DNA of 64,000 bases from Takakia lepidozioides (Eukaryota > Streptophyta > Takakiopsida > Takakiales > Takakiaceae). Made by a program: the position numbers and the translations under genes. The stretch covers positions 26,102,001 through 26,166,000 of the forward strand of contig CM060734.1 of the NCBI GenBank assembly GCA_030704615.1. Direction: 5' to 3'. The notes under the pieces are model-generated. The model did no database searches. It saw nothing but the letters and a program-made list of their open reading frames with translations, and was not told the DNA's origin. This document shows positions 10,919-21,289 of this stretch, one piece after another; the stretch's first letter is position 1, and every line of letters starts with the position of its first letter.

Positions 10919-11432
10919 TGGAAATGCGGCACCGCATTTCTATAACCGGGGCAGGAACAATTTTCCGTTTCCTGTTTTGGACATCAGAAATCGTTCGGCC
11001 GAACCCGTTTTCGACATGGAAGTTTTTCCCATGCCGGATGTTATTCCCATGCCGGACATGGAAATGCGGTGCCGCATTTCCATTTTAGAGATGGATGTTT
11101 GTCCAATTCCAGACCCTTTGACGCATTCCATTGTGCTGGCCGGAAATGCGGTGCCGCATTCTATTGTCCAATATGAAATTTCGATGACGGATATGGAAAT
11201 GCGGTGCCGCATTTCCAGAACGGACATGGACATGTATTGACAATTGGACATGCTTGGACAATTGAAGGTCGAATATGGAAATGCGGTGCCGCATTTCCAA
11301 TTCGAAGTATGGAAATGCCATTACAAGAAAGAAAATGCGGTACCGCATTTCCGTTGCGACCAGAACGGCGGAGTGGGAGCTGCCGGACATCAATGCATGG
11401 AAACAAAAGAAATGCGGTGCTGCATTTCCGAG
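10919..11432 (+). repeat. Seven-copy palindrome array, arm AAATGCGG/CCGCATTT
   Basis: AAATGCGGYGCCGCATTT-type elements sit at about 10919, 11060, 11141, 11193, 11277, 11331 and 11409. The arms extend to GGAAATGCGG/CCGCATTTCC in most. The centre is TG, CA or TA; the sixth copy (GGTACC) is a perfect palindrome. Spacing is irregular (52-141 bp) and the spacers are not obviously repeated beyond GGACATGGA-like phrases, so palindromes are conserved while spacers are not. It directly follows copy B. Confidence 0.85.
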
Positions 11433-11706
11433 CTTGGGCATGTACATGTTTCTGTTTATTCAAAGATGGATTTCTTTTACCTCAGGACTCTGATATCGCT
11501 GACTCTGATATATTCATGTCGACAGACACATTGTACAAATGAGACCACAAATTCTAAACAATGGGCCAATAACAGCAGTTCATTGAATACAATGAAACAC
11601 AATACAGAGAAGTGAGGGCACGATGGGTTGTTTTATTGATCGAACACGGCGTCTCACATAAAGCAAGTCCAAACAAATCTAAGCCCTTCCGCCTTCTATA
11701 TGGGCA
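11433..11706. other. Short non-coding gap
   Basis: I see no gene or repeat of note between the palindrome array and the minus-strand paralogue. Confidence 0.3.
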
Positions 11707-12311
11707 TCACCAAGTCGACGGAACTTCGATAGCCCTCAAAACAAGCTCATTTGTGACGCGGCATCTCCAGGTAAACTGCATTGCGGTCGTTCCGGTGCCC
11801 TTGCTGGAGTTGACGACAATGTCATGCCCATCAATGATACCACCATCATACATTGACAGGGTCACTGTGGGCCTCATGTGCCCGTGCGATTCGTCTTCGC
11901 AACTCAGCCGAATGTCTCCATACACCGGAAGAGCGGAGTGAACTCCACGAATATAGTTTTCCCCAGTGCAGTCCTCCCTGGTCCACTGGCAGCAGTTCCA
12001 GTGCCAAAGCGAGGCCATGCGTGATCTGTCCGGCATCCCATTCCAGCTTGGTATATCGAGGTCAACAATTTGCAGCACCCACGGATCACATTGACCCTCA
12101 CCCTCACCTCGCTCAAAGCGGTAATAGCCCTCCAAATACTCCATTGCGCGCAATGACTCCCGCTTGACTCCAGAAGCGTCAGTGAAAACAGAGAGCCACA
12201 CAATGATGGCTCATGATTTGGGTTTGAACATTGCATAATCGTGGCCATGATAAGGGCAGTCAGCAGGATTGCGGCGGCACGACATTCTTGCAAAAGATTA
12301 GCGGAGTACAC
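11707..12311 (-). CDS. Unknown protein, paralogue 1 of a divergent pair
   Basis: The minus-strand frame 12201-11707 encodes YLEGYYRFERGEGEG, then SLWHWNCCQWTRED, VYGDIRLSCEDE, TLSMYDGGIIDGHDIVVN and LVLRAIEVPST. It aligns along its length with the plus-strand gene at 12711-13425. An upstream frame to 12311 (with LLQECRAAAILLTALIMATI, possibly a hydrophobic N-terminus) would need a frame change near 12200. I do not recognise the family. Repeated aromatic residues, a paired Cys and beta-strand-like alternation suggest a small beta-rich domain. The pair is head to head with about 400 bp between starts. The frame shown has no internal stop. Confidence 0.5.
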
Positions 12312-12710
12312 TCAATGACAGCAGCTTCCGGATGGAGGAGGCAGCAGCGCGGTGGCTAGAAGTAGTTCAAGGACATGACAATGTATTTGCAAATGGTGCA
12401 ATTCCTCACTTACACTCCAGGGCACATTTAAATTTCTCCCCTACAGGAACCTGCACGGATGAAGATTGGCTGCTCCATGAATGTAGCCGTTTCAGTTTCC
12501 TTCCGTGCCATGCAAGCTATGGGCCGTAAATGCCAGGTGGGCCTATAGCCACTCGAGACAACTTCATCCATCTCCCCTTCGGTGTAAATGCGGCGCCAAA
12601 TTTCCATCCGGGGGGATGGACTTCGGTGGCAGATGGCCGACTATTCCCCGTGGATGAGAAAGAGTAAGCGGTTCATCGGCCGCTGGCGTGATGAACACGT
12701 TACACGATGA

Positions 12711-13425
12711 TTGGTGGGTAGGTGGGACCCAGATCCTCCATTATTGGAGCCCGCAAGGCTCTTCCGCTTCTCATCATTTGGAAAATCAAAGGGCTTCGTT
12801 GCTGTCTGCAAGGTCATTGTCATCGACAACAAACACGTCCTGAGGGCCTCCTTTGCAAGGATGCCGTGCTTGCGGAACCAGGACGACTGCCCTTACGGAT
12901 GCTTCGATTATGCAATGTATTCGGCCACATCAGGAAACATCGTTATCTGGCGCATAATTTCCACAGAAGATAGTGGGGCGAATGTGGAAACATTGTCAAC
13001 TTTTGAGTATATCCCAGGCCACTACGCCTTCGAGCGGGATGACGATCTTGGTCTAAGGAGTCCGTGGCTCCTGCACATCTTTGATTCCAATTTTTCCAGC
13101 TATGGCGTGCACCCATGCAGAAGAATGCACATTGCTATGCTGTTGCGGTGGAACTGCTGCTAGTGGACGTGGGTGGACTCCATCAGAGAGACGTATACTC
13201 CTAAAGGAGTACGCTCCTCTTCTCCATTGTATGGCGACATTCGCATTGGTGTGGAGTACAAAAAAATGAAGCTTTCCATATTCGATGGTGGTATGATTGA
13301 AGGGCACGACATTGTGGTGAACTTCAACACGAACGGTACAACGGCTGCAATCCAATTTACCTAGAGGAGCCCGATGACTCATGAGCTAATTTTCAGAGCA
13401 GTCGAAGTCCCGTTGACAACGTGAC
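12711..13425 (+). pseudogene. Unknown protein, paralogue 2 (two nonsense mutations)
   Basis: Homologue of the minus-strand gene at 11707. Matching blocks are TFEYIPGHYAFERDD, LLRWNCC, then WTWVDSIRETY, LYGDIRIGVEYK, LSIFDGGMIEGHDIVVN and LIFRAVEVPLTT. It adds an N-terminal part with KGFVAVCKVIVIDNKHVLR and a Cys-rich CLRNQDDCPYGC. Two stops interrupt it: TAG at 13161-13163, where paralogue 1 has CAG (Gln), and TAG at 13362-13364, where paralogue 1 has TGG (Trp). Both differences are C:G to T:A transitions. Paralogue 1 should be used for domain searches. Function unknown. Confidence 0.55.
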
Positions 13426-13429
13426 TTGT

Positions 13430-13821
13430 ATTCAGAAGGCACATGGCTATAGATTTGTTTGCACCCTCAGCACAGTAGACGTGCTTCAAATGCAATTCAT
13501 GTGGATAAAAAAAAATCCCAATGTGCCCTCCTTTTTGTTCTATGCTGTATCCATCGTTCTCACAATGCATCATTCGTCATTTCGTTTTGGATTGGGAGTG
13601 GGGGTGGATTTTGGAAGTGGCTGGTAGGCTATAATGGGGGCCCATTGTACAGAGCAATACCCCCCTACCATTCGCAAAACATTGCCTTTCAATATGTAAT
13701 TCTAAAAAACATTGCCCAACCTCCTTCATGGGGAGGTCCTTGGCCCCCTATGACCGTGACACCCTCAACCCTATTCCCGTGGACAATAATTTCCGCAAAA
13801 AAATCCTGCTCATGTTTTTTT
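13430..13821. other. Non-coding tail before the element end
   Basis: No credible gene. Near 13760-13795, CCCTCAACCCTATTCCCGTG matches the phrase that precedes the terminus at 62528, showing that similarity between the two ends extends some 100 bp inward. Confidence 0.4.
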
Positions 13822-13890
13822 CGACACTTCCGACTCTGCTCATGGCTCATGCCGCTCATGGCTCATGGCTCATAAAATAGCAGCCCCCAT
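13822..13890 (-). mobile_element. Right terminus of a GCTCATG-type TIR element
   Basis: Clustered GCTCATG words (13838-13872) run into AAAATAGCAGCCCCCAT. The copy at 62463-62528 has the same order: CTGCTCATG, a T run, CGCTCATG words, AAATAACAACCCCC. It closes the stretch with copy B and the divergent paralogues. The following CTGTTGGGG resembles CCGTTGGGG at 1915-1923 in 8 of 9 positions. Confidence 0.6.
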
Positions 13891-13900
13891 CCTGTTGGGG

Positions 13901-14427
13901 TACCCACCAGGAGCAAACACCCAGCCCGGGTGGTTAGTGTCAAAAGAATCTGGGGGTAGCATAGTATAGGGCAGGTAGTGAGAGAGGAAATCTAGGTGAT
14001 TGCAGGGATTGAAAGCAACATGTTAGCAGAATTACAAACAGTCTCCACATAACCGTCAATAGGGCAAGAAAGACTGAAGCTATAAGTGCGTGGCCATGCA
14101 ATGCAGATTTGTGCTGTGAGGTAATCACAAACCGAGTCATGGGGATGTGAGCTATTCATTGGGTAAGAACTGGTTAGGGCAAAAACATAGGTCGAGAGCT
14201 GAGAGTGGAGGTGGGAGATCAATTCAACACGGGATTTCATATGGTGGAGAGTGACATCCCTTGAGGGCAAACCCTCGTAGACCATTGGAACTGTCTGACT
14301 CGAGTGGGTGGGACGGGCAAGCTGGGTACATGCATCAGCTGTAGGCTCCAAGGCAGACAGCACCGAAGTAGGCTTGGGGACATAGTCAGCATCCCTTGTA
14401 TGACGGCCATGAGTAGTGGAAAGACCA
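13901..14427. other. No gene seen
   Basis: Open frames on the minus strand here (for example 13992-14504) are proline/serine/threonine-rich and show no family signature. They may be 3' sequence of the antisense PPR relic. Confidence 0.3.
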
Positions 14428-15333
14428 TCAGTGGTATAGTGGAGCTGTTGGAGAGGCGTGCAGGGGGGAAGCAGCGGAGTTGGAGCAGTCCATAGCAGGT
14501 GCATTCAAAACAGGGTGGTTGGGGAGTGAGTTGCTCATTGAAGGATCACATTTGGCAAACATGGCTGCCAGGGTATTGTTCAGAATGACAATTGGTACAG
14601 TTCCAGCTCTGAAGATGTCCCCATGGACCTCTTTGCCCTTTTCCAGATCTACCAGGGCAGTATGTAGAATGACATTTGGTACAACTACGGCATAACCTGC
14701 AAGCATCGCATTCCACGGCACCACATCTCATTCAGCCATAGTGTCAAACACTCCCTTTGCATCCTCGAAGCACCCACATTTTGCATACATGTCCGCCAGG
14801 GTGTTGTTCAGAATGACAATAGGTACAATTCCAGCTCTGAAGATGTCGCCATGGACCTCTTTGCCCTTTTCCAGATCTGCTAGGGCAGTGTGCAGAATGA
14901 CAGTTGGTACAACTCCAACAAAGCCTGCAGTCATCGCATTCCACGACACCACATCTCGTTCAGCCATAGTATCAAACACGTCCTTTGCATCCTCGATGCA
15001 CCCACAATTTGCATACATGGCCATCAGGGTGTTGTTCAGAATGACAGTAGGTACAATTCCAGCTCCGAAGATGTCGCCATGAACCTCATTGTCCTTTTCC
15101 TGATCTGCCAGGGCAGTGTTCAAAATGACATTTGGTACAGCTACAGCAAAGCCTACAAGCATCGCATTCCACGACACCAAACCTCGTTCAGCCATAGTGT
15201 CAAACACTCCCTTTTCATCCTCGATGCACCCACATTTTGCATGCATGTCCACCAGGGTATTGTTCAGAATGAGAGCAGGTACAATTCCAGCTCTGAAGAT
15301 GTCGCCATGGACCTCGTTGCCCTGGTAGAATGA
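14428..15333 (-). pseudogene. PLS-type pentatricopeptide repeat (PPR) pseudogene, four near-identical units
   Basis: On the minus strand, 15252-14728 is open and reads GKEVHGDIFRAGIVPIVI, LADMYAKCGC, AKGVFDTMAERDVVSWNAM, over and over. These are L and S motifs of plant organellar PPR proteins, which bind RNA and often support editing. Units recur every 223-235 bp (phrase starts near 14576, 14811, 15034, 15262), about 77 codons each. That is shorter than the ~100-residue PLS triplet, and most of the P motif between WNAM.AGF and VVPTVILHTAL appears missing. Frames break at both ends, there is no start, and no E or DYW domain is seen. It looks like a fragment that expanded by unequal exchange. 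Confidence 0.8.
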
Positions 15334-15570
15334 AATGCCATGTGGAGTGTGTATTGCTGGTCTTGTACTCCGGGGTGGGGAGGGGCTGGGGTAGAGTGAG
15401 ATCTCCTGGGTTGTAGTGGTTGCCGTGTGGCCATTGGTGTATTTGGTTTGTAGGGGGCTCTATTTGACGGGGTCTGAGGTGACCTTGAATTGAGCATGAT
15501 GAGCAGGCCGGGCTGCGGCAATTGGAAAAAGAAATGGGGGGTATGGGGGGAGAGCACCTGGCGAGAGCAC

Positions 15571-17008
15571 CTAGCGGGACAGGCAACAACGGAGGTGTTG
15601 CACATGACATCCGTGGGATGACCAACAAAAATTAAATGGTGGAGAGTAGAAGGTTGTCTCACAGCCTCTGTAGATATGACCGGAGACCCCCGATGGCTCG
15701 TGGCCAAGAAGCTTGGGAACACTGCCGCAGCGTATCGTAAAGTAGGATTGGCGAAGATGTGGAGCGGTTGGCAGACAATTGTCGTTACGGGTCCAGTCGA
15801 GAGGAGGGTGCCCTGTTGCGAGATAACAAGGTGGGACAAGAACGGATGTGAGCGCCTTCACCATAAAGGATGATCCTCTGTTGCGGGGTGCCATCTGCCC
15901 TGCAGCAAAGTCATTCACAGTAAGAATTAAGCCACCTTCATTCCTGTGTAGCTGCGATGCTGTCAGCAAGAAGTATGCCCGCTGCAGCAGGGACGTTGTG
16001 GCGGTGGACGCGTTGGAGACGGGGTGACTAAGAAAAGAGTTACTTGATGGTGCTTTTGATGCTTGTGGACGATGGTGGAGTGTAGTGGGCTGGGGGTGCA
16101 CAAATTGCAGACATTGCCCAGTGATAGATTGTAAAACCACTTCGTAGAGAAAGGGCCGTTGAGAAGTGCCTGTTCTGAGTGAATTCGGGGAACCTGTTTC
16201 GCAGTAGAGTCTAGTCGCGGGAACCCCTGAGGCCTCGGTGTTGAAGGCCTGAGCGTTGAGTGATAGGTTGGTGGTGGGTTGCCACTGAGGATATTGAAAC
16301 AGCAGCATTCTTCCACTCCGGTCCTGAGACAGTGTCGTGTGCCTGGCCATAGTGCGAAGTGAGTAGTAGGGCATGTGGAGCTGCGCGCTTTTTTTGGACA
16401 CCAGAGGTTGATGACGAGGGGTCATGCTATTGTGAGTAACCATCCGGGATGCTGGCCATGCGAGAGGCTCCAACATGGTGGGTAGTGACGCCATGAAAGG
16501 AGTGACTGACTGTGACTGGCTGTGTCGGGCTGTGTCGGCTGTGACTGGCTGTGACGGGAATGTGCTGCAGAGTGAGGCACATCGTGAAGTACACATGTTG
16601 CATAGGTTGTTCGGAACAAAGAATGAACCTGACTTCAGAATCTGGGAATGAACTGATGGCGGGGGGTAGCATAGCAGGCTGCTGGAAAGGGAACTTGGAA
16701 GTCCCACTGGTGTGCTGTAGAATGCAGCAAATTGCGGAGGGCACATGTTGCATAAGCTGTTGGTAATAAGGGTAGACAGGGAGAGTAGTGTCGCACGGAG
16801 GTATGCAGCTCCGCATGTTGTAAAGCTGAGCAACAAGGGAGATGACGGGGGCGGCGGTGCTGAAGGTGGGAGCGGAAAACTGCGTAGAATCTAACAAAGT
16901 GGAGCTTAAAAGAAGCGCTAACGACAGACAGTATATAGCCAGGCCCCAGCTGTTAGCAGCAGGACGGTAGCGTTGCGCAACAGCGCAGCGAGCATGGAGG
17001 TTGGCCAT
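15571..17008 (-). CDS. Unrecognised long ORF region (Pro/Ser/Thr-rich)
   Basis: A 421-codon frame (16836-15571) and an overlapping 193-codon frame (17008-16427) are open on the minus strand. Composition is biased to Ser, Thr, Pro, Leu and His, with no motif I recognise. The repeated phrase LCNMC/LQH and two similar stretches (near 16560-16760) suggest an internal duplication. The second frame begins with a hydrophobic run (AIYCLSLALLLSST) that could be a signal anchor. It may simply be low-stop-density DNA, since G-rich sequence on the plus strand lowers stops on the minus strand. Confidence 0.25.
16495..16560 (-). repeat. Short (CACAGCCNNN)n 10-bp repeat
   Basis: On the minus strand this reads GTCACAGCCAGTCACAGCC and continues with ACACAGCC units about 10 bp apart. 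It is the same repeat that fills the LTRs of the gypsy family at 40.9 and 52.9 kb, yet no other part of that element is nearby. Confidence 0.6.
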
Positions 17009-17121
17009 GGCGGCGACCAGAGCTAGATCATAAAATCATGCTAAAGTAGCGGGAGCGCTAATAAAACTGAGAGAAAACAGAGGGCAAGGATGAAATACAG
17101 CGGAACGCTAATCCGTTAGTC

Positions 17122-18933
17122 ATGACTAAAAGTAGCAAGACACACAGCGGGGAGGCGGAGCTCCGCCTCCCACGAGAACTATCATGCTTAAACTCCATCC
17201 CTACCTGTCAACCACTTCTACCCCCACCTACTGACCCCTCGGCCCTACCACAATGGGTCTCCGCCCTTGCCAAGGTCGGCAGGGACGCAAAAAGGTTGCA
17301 TATAATATCACTAAACAAAAAGCCAATGCCAATCATAAGAACTTTATCTCTTCCTTCGGGAAACTCTTGCATGACCATCCCAAACGCGCTCACAAAGCCA
17401 TCTTCAATCCAGCCCTCAACCCCCCTATTGATTGTCTCAAACACCGACTTGGATACCTCGTAACCAAACCTGATGACATCAAGAATGAAATCTGGGTGCA
17501 AGCCTCAGCCTCCTACACTCCTACAGTCAAGAACTGTCTGCACCCTAGCAAACATGCCATCGGCTGCCTGTGCGCTGCCAAACACTATCCCTGGCATGAC
17601 CTTGACGGATTCTCCCTTGATAAACGAGGCTCCCCCCATGACAGTATCCTAACCTATTTCACCAAGGCTCTCTATGACTCATGCCTCAAAAACCTTTCCA
17701 AATCTAAAGCCCCGGGCCCGATCTCATCCCCAATGCTGTACTCCAAACACTTGACCCCCATTTCCACTCTCTCTTATTCAAATTCTTTTAACTTTGCTAC
17801 CGCCTCCGCCGTATTCCCCCATCATGGAAACATAGCCGTACTATCCTCCTATATAAAAAAGGAGACCCCATAGATCTCGGTAATTACCGTCCTATAGCTC
17901 TGGCCAACACCATGGACAAACTCTTCACTAGCACGTTAACTACGATGCTCTCAAGCTATGGGGAGCACCACCGCATTCTTAGCGATCCCCAAGAAGGCTT
18001 TCGCGTGACTCGTAGTACCACTCGCCAAATACATATCTGCACTAGAAGATGCCAAACTCACTAAACAAGACATTTACCTCTTATACATAGACTTTAAAAA
18101 TGCCTTTGGATCTTTAGACCACGCTCAACTCCTCGCCATTATGACAGACCTGGGATACCCAATTGATGCCATTCAACTTATTGGCAATATTTATACTGGC
18201 AGTTCCACGGAATACTCTGGTTCATACTACGGCTCCACTCCCCCTATTCCAATTCTGCGAGGTACTATCCAAGGCGATACATTAAGCCCATATCTCTTTA
18301 TCATCTTTTTAGAACCCCTCCTCAGATGGGTTGATCGTGGCAAACTAGGCTACCACTACAAAACCTCTGATAACGAAATCTCTGCTGCTGCATACGCCGA
18401 TGATCTTGCCATCCTAGCCCACAAACCCCAACATCTCAATCGACAAGTAGACAAATTATTTCGATTTAACCAATGGTCTGGCATGGAGCTAAGCCTTCAC
18501 AAATGCATTGTTACCGCAGCCACCCATCATAGCAAATTCACTAAGGCCACGACTGCCTCACACTGCAAACTGCATATCCACTACCAAAATAAAAACTTTC
18601 ATTTTCTAGGCCCAGACAAACCCTACACCTATCTAGGTATCCAACTTGTTCCCTCTCTTACATGACACCTACAAAAGACCACTACGATCTCTAAACTAAC
18701 CGACAAAAGCATAGCCCTCCTCAAATCTCCAGTCTCCATCTGACCCAAACTCTCCCTTATTCAATCTGTACTCAAACCACAAGTCCAATACTCTTTTCAC
18801 GCGGCACCCTTTTCCCTCCCAGATATTAAATTAATTGACAAACATTTCATCCAACTCACTAAACGTATTTGCGGTCTACCTACCAGCACTCCCAACACTC
18901 TTACCCAACTCCCAACTGATAGCTACGACATTG
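17122..18933 (+). pseudogene. Non-LTR retrotransposon (LINE) reverse transcriptase, decayed
   Basis: Frames in order encode a pre-RT region, SKSKAPGP (finger motif), SWKHSRTILLYKKGD, GNYRPIALANTMDK, then IDFKNAFGSLDHAQLL, RGTIQGDTLSPYLFIIFLEP and the catalytic YADD box (AAYADDLAILA, about 18385-18415), followed by thumb sequence ending in PTSTPNTLTQLPTDSYDI. This is a LINE-type RT that copies its RNA at the target site. Frames shift near 17700, 17875 and 18030. TGA codons at 18663-18665 and 18741-18743 sit where Trp is likely. No endonuclease domain is visible upstream, and the 3' end is cut by the CACTA-type sequence at 18934. Confidence 0.85.
17153..17173. repeat. Perfect palindrome GGAGGCGGAGCTCCGCCTCC
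   Basis: A 20-bp perfect inverted repeat about 40 bp after a TTAGTCATGACTAA phrase. The same palindrome and a related TTTAGTCATGG phrase occur in opposite order at 26287-26345, so both may be ends of one dispersed family. Here it lies just before the LINE coding frame. Confidence 0.6.
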
Positions 18934-19330
18934 CACTACAACAAATGGGGGGGTTTTGCGACGCCAGCTGCGCCCCCACACCCCGCGCGGCGCTGAGCGT
19001 GCGACGCCAACCCCGCGGCGCCTTTTTGCGACGCCGGGGCGTCACAAGCAGTTGCATGAAGGGCAAAAGGCAGCCCTTCCTTGCGACGCCGAAGCTTCAC
19101 CCCCCAGCGCCGGGGCCAGTCTTGGACGCAAGGTGGCATGAAGGGCACTAAGGTAGCCCTTCCTTGCGACGCCAGGATGTCGCAAGAGGAACAACCCCTC
19201 TATGCGACGCCCGGCCGTCGCACAGTGGCATGAAGGGCAAAAAGGCCATTGCGACGGCAGGGCGTCGCAAGGGGGGTTTTTCGACGGGTTTTTTCTGCTT
19301 GCAATGGATGGGTGTCGCAAATAGGGGCTG
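18934..19330 (+). mobile_element. CACTA-type left end with GCGACGCC subterminal repeats (right end not found)
   Basis: CACTACAACAAATGGGGGGG interrupts the LINE and is followed by at least ten GCGACGCC or GGCGTCGC words, partly as facing pairs. The first 60 bp match the left end of the complete element at 23634. I find no CTTGTAGTG end downstream, so the copy is truncated or its right end is too diverged. Open frames across it are read-through of GC-rich repeats. Confidence 0.75.
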
Positions 19331-19344
19331 CATTTTTCTTTCAG

Positions 19345-19500
19345 TTAAGGGGCAGGGAGAGGAGGTGGGGACGGGGGATGGGACTCTAGGGGGGGCCCCA
19401 CCTCTCTGTTTCTCTTTCTTTGCCCCCCCTCTCTCTCTCCCTCTCTCCCTCTCTCTCCCTCTATTTTGTGCTGCTCATCAAAAACAAAAAAAACCAGATC
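19345..19500. repeat. G-rich then (CT)n-rich low-complexity tract
   Basis: A purine-rich block (19345-19400) is followed by CTCTCTCTCCCTCTCTCC-type sequence to about 19460. A second CT tract lies at 19928-19960. No gene. Confidence 0.7.
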
Positions 19501-19516
19501 TTGTAGATTGTGACCT

Positions 19517-21033
19517 TCATCGAGACCGCGATGGACATGTAATGGGTGTATTTTCTGGATATCCCATTAACATTTCCACCTCCATGTGATTTACTAGCGC
19601 AGAGTCTTGGTGCCAATTTGCATCACTTGCTCCAGTTGCACGTTGTTGCCTTTGTGGGAGTTGTTTGATATAATCACCTAAGTCGTAGCAGACATCCATT
19701 ATCAGGAGACAACGTTGACATCTAGATACATCAAATAACTTCTTGAGAACCTCGGTGAGTCTTATCTCAAATGACATGATCCCCACCCAGAAGTGGTGTG
19801 TGCTTTGAAGTGACAATCCTTTCGAAGTTTGAAAGGATCCAGTAAACATGTGGTTTCACTGGTCAATCTGTCCAAAATGATCAGGCTATATTGTCCTTTA
19901 CTGTTTTGACAAGACAAACCCTATCTCTGTCTCTCTGTCCCTCTCTCTCTCTCTCTCCCAGTGGGGGCGCTAGGCTATCGAACTTTAAAAAACCGTCTTA
20001 AGAAAGAAATGAGACTTGCAACAAACTTTGTCGTCTCTTCCGTCAAACCATTTTCTTCTTCAAAAGCAAAGTCCATTGCCACTTTCATTGCAACAGTCTC
20101 TATCATCACAACATTCTCTTCTTCAAAAAAAATGTCTAATTCAATTTTCATTGCAACAAGCTCTTCTTGGTGTTGTTGCAATGTACCATGGTCCGAGGGT
20201 GTGTGCACTGCAGCTTCTTGTTATTGTAGTAATGTACCATGGTCTGAGGGTGTGTGCAGTGTAGCTTCTTGTTGTGGACCTACTTGTAGATTGTGGCATT
20301 CATTTTGATAATTCTCTTGACACCACATTTGTATGCGTTGCTCCAACATATTCATCGCCTCTGTCTTCTTTCTTGAAAGACTACCAGCCACAGCCATTGA
20401 TAAATCATAGAAATAAGCTATAATATGCATGTACATGTACAATCAATCGAAGGGATAGGTACAGTTCGGTGCGAGAATTATTATGTAGCTTTGATTACAT
20501 GTCTAATAAACTTGAACATCATCATCCGGAGCTTCTTTGTCCTCATCAAGCTGCAGTCTTCTTGGTCATCGGAGTCATCGTCATAAATGGCCCGGCCCTC
20601 AAAAGGCACCTCCGAATCATCAACCACCTCGTTTTCAATGGCCGTGTCTTCATCTCCTTCTCCAACATCCGTATCTTCTGGAGCTTCATCATATAGGGTC
20701 CGAGATGCATTCTCCAGGGCGTCATCATCCTCTTCTACCCCCTCTACCCAACCTCCATCATCAGCATCATTATGACCAGTCTCTCCCTCCACCGCAATTG
20801 CCTCACCCCAATGGAGATCCGAGACCATGATAGATATGTCTTCTTCTTGGCTGAGCATGCACAACCACCTTCCAATTTCCCCTTCTTGTTTTGTCATCGG
20901 AGAAGAAAACTTGCTCCATGTCTGAAGGCCATGAAAAAAGCTCATCGGAGGGACGATGACTAGGGTTGAGCCTATTTGCATTGACGCGCATGAAACCACA
21001 ATCATCTTGCACTAGTGTTGCGGAGGGCCCCAC
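19517..21033 (-). other. Unrecognised minus-strand coding fragments
   Basis: Successive minus-strand frames (21033-20803, 21005-20481, 20442-20221, 20208-19975, 19849-19517) look more protein-like than the plus strand. The first has DDCGFMRVNANRLNPSHRP and DMEQVFFSDDKTRRGNWKV; the second is strongly acidic (EGVEEDDDALENA, EDTDVGEGDEDTAIENEVVDD); later ones are helix-like with Gln/Glu. They might be the 3' part of a transposon gene like the one at 21290-22257, separated by the terminus at 21121, but I cannot show continuity. Confidence 0.35.
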
Positions 21034-21120
21034 AAGATGTGGCTGGAACCACCTTCCCTTGAAGAGAAGAGGCCGGTACCTTGTATACTGAAGTTGGAGT
21101 ATTCTCTCAAGCTCTCCAAT

Positions 21121-21190
21121 GGAGGTTAGCTATTTCATGAGCATGAGCGGCATGAGCGGAGTAGTAAGACAATCGGTTTTCATGAGCAGA
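21121..21190 (+). mobile_element. Left terminus of a GCTCATG-type TIR element
   Basis: GGAGGTTAGCTATTTCATGA continues with CATGAGCGGCATGAGCGG, then CATGAGCAGA at 21181. The reverse complement follows the end at 62463-62528 in order, including the outlying CTGCTCATG word. The 9 bp outside, CTCTCCAAT (21112-21120), match CTCTCCACC outside the 62528 end in 7 of 9 positions. A MULE-type transposase relic lies just inside. Confidence 0.6.
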
Positions 21191-21289
21191 AGTACAAATT
21201 TTGAAAATAAAAAATATTAAAAAATATTATTTTAATGAAATGTGTCAGAACAATAATATTATAATATTCATTGTTTGTAGCTGAAATTG

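Noticed and set aside
15571-16836. 421-codon ORF as a confident host gene
   Set aside because: Biased composition, no motif, overlapping equally open frames; kept only as a low-confidence entry.
19164-19589. 141-codon plus-strand ORF
   Set aside because: Crosses the CACTA-type GCGACGCC repeats and the CT-rich tract; composition reflects the repeats.
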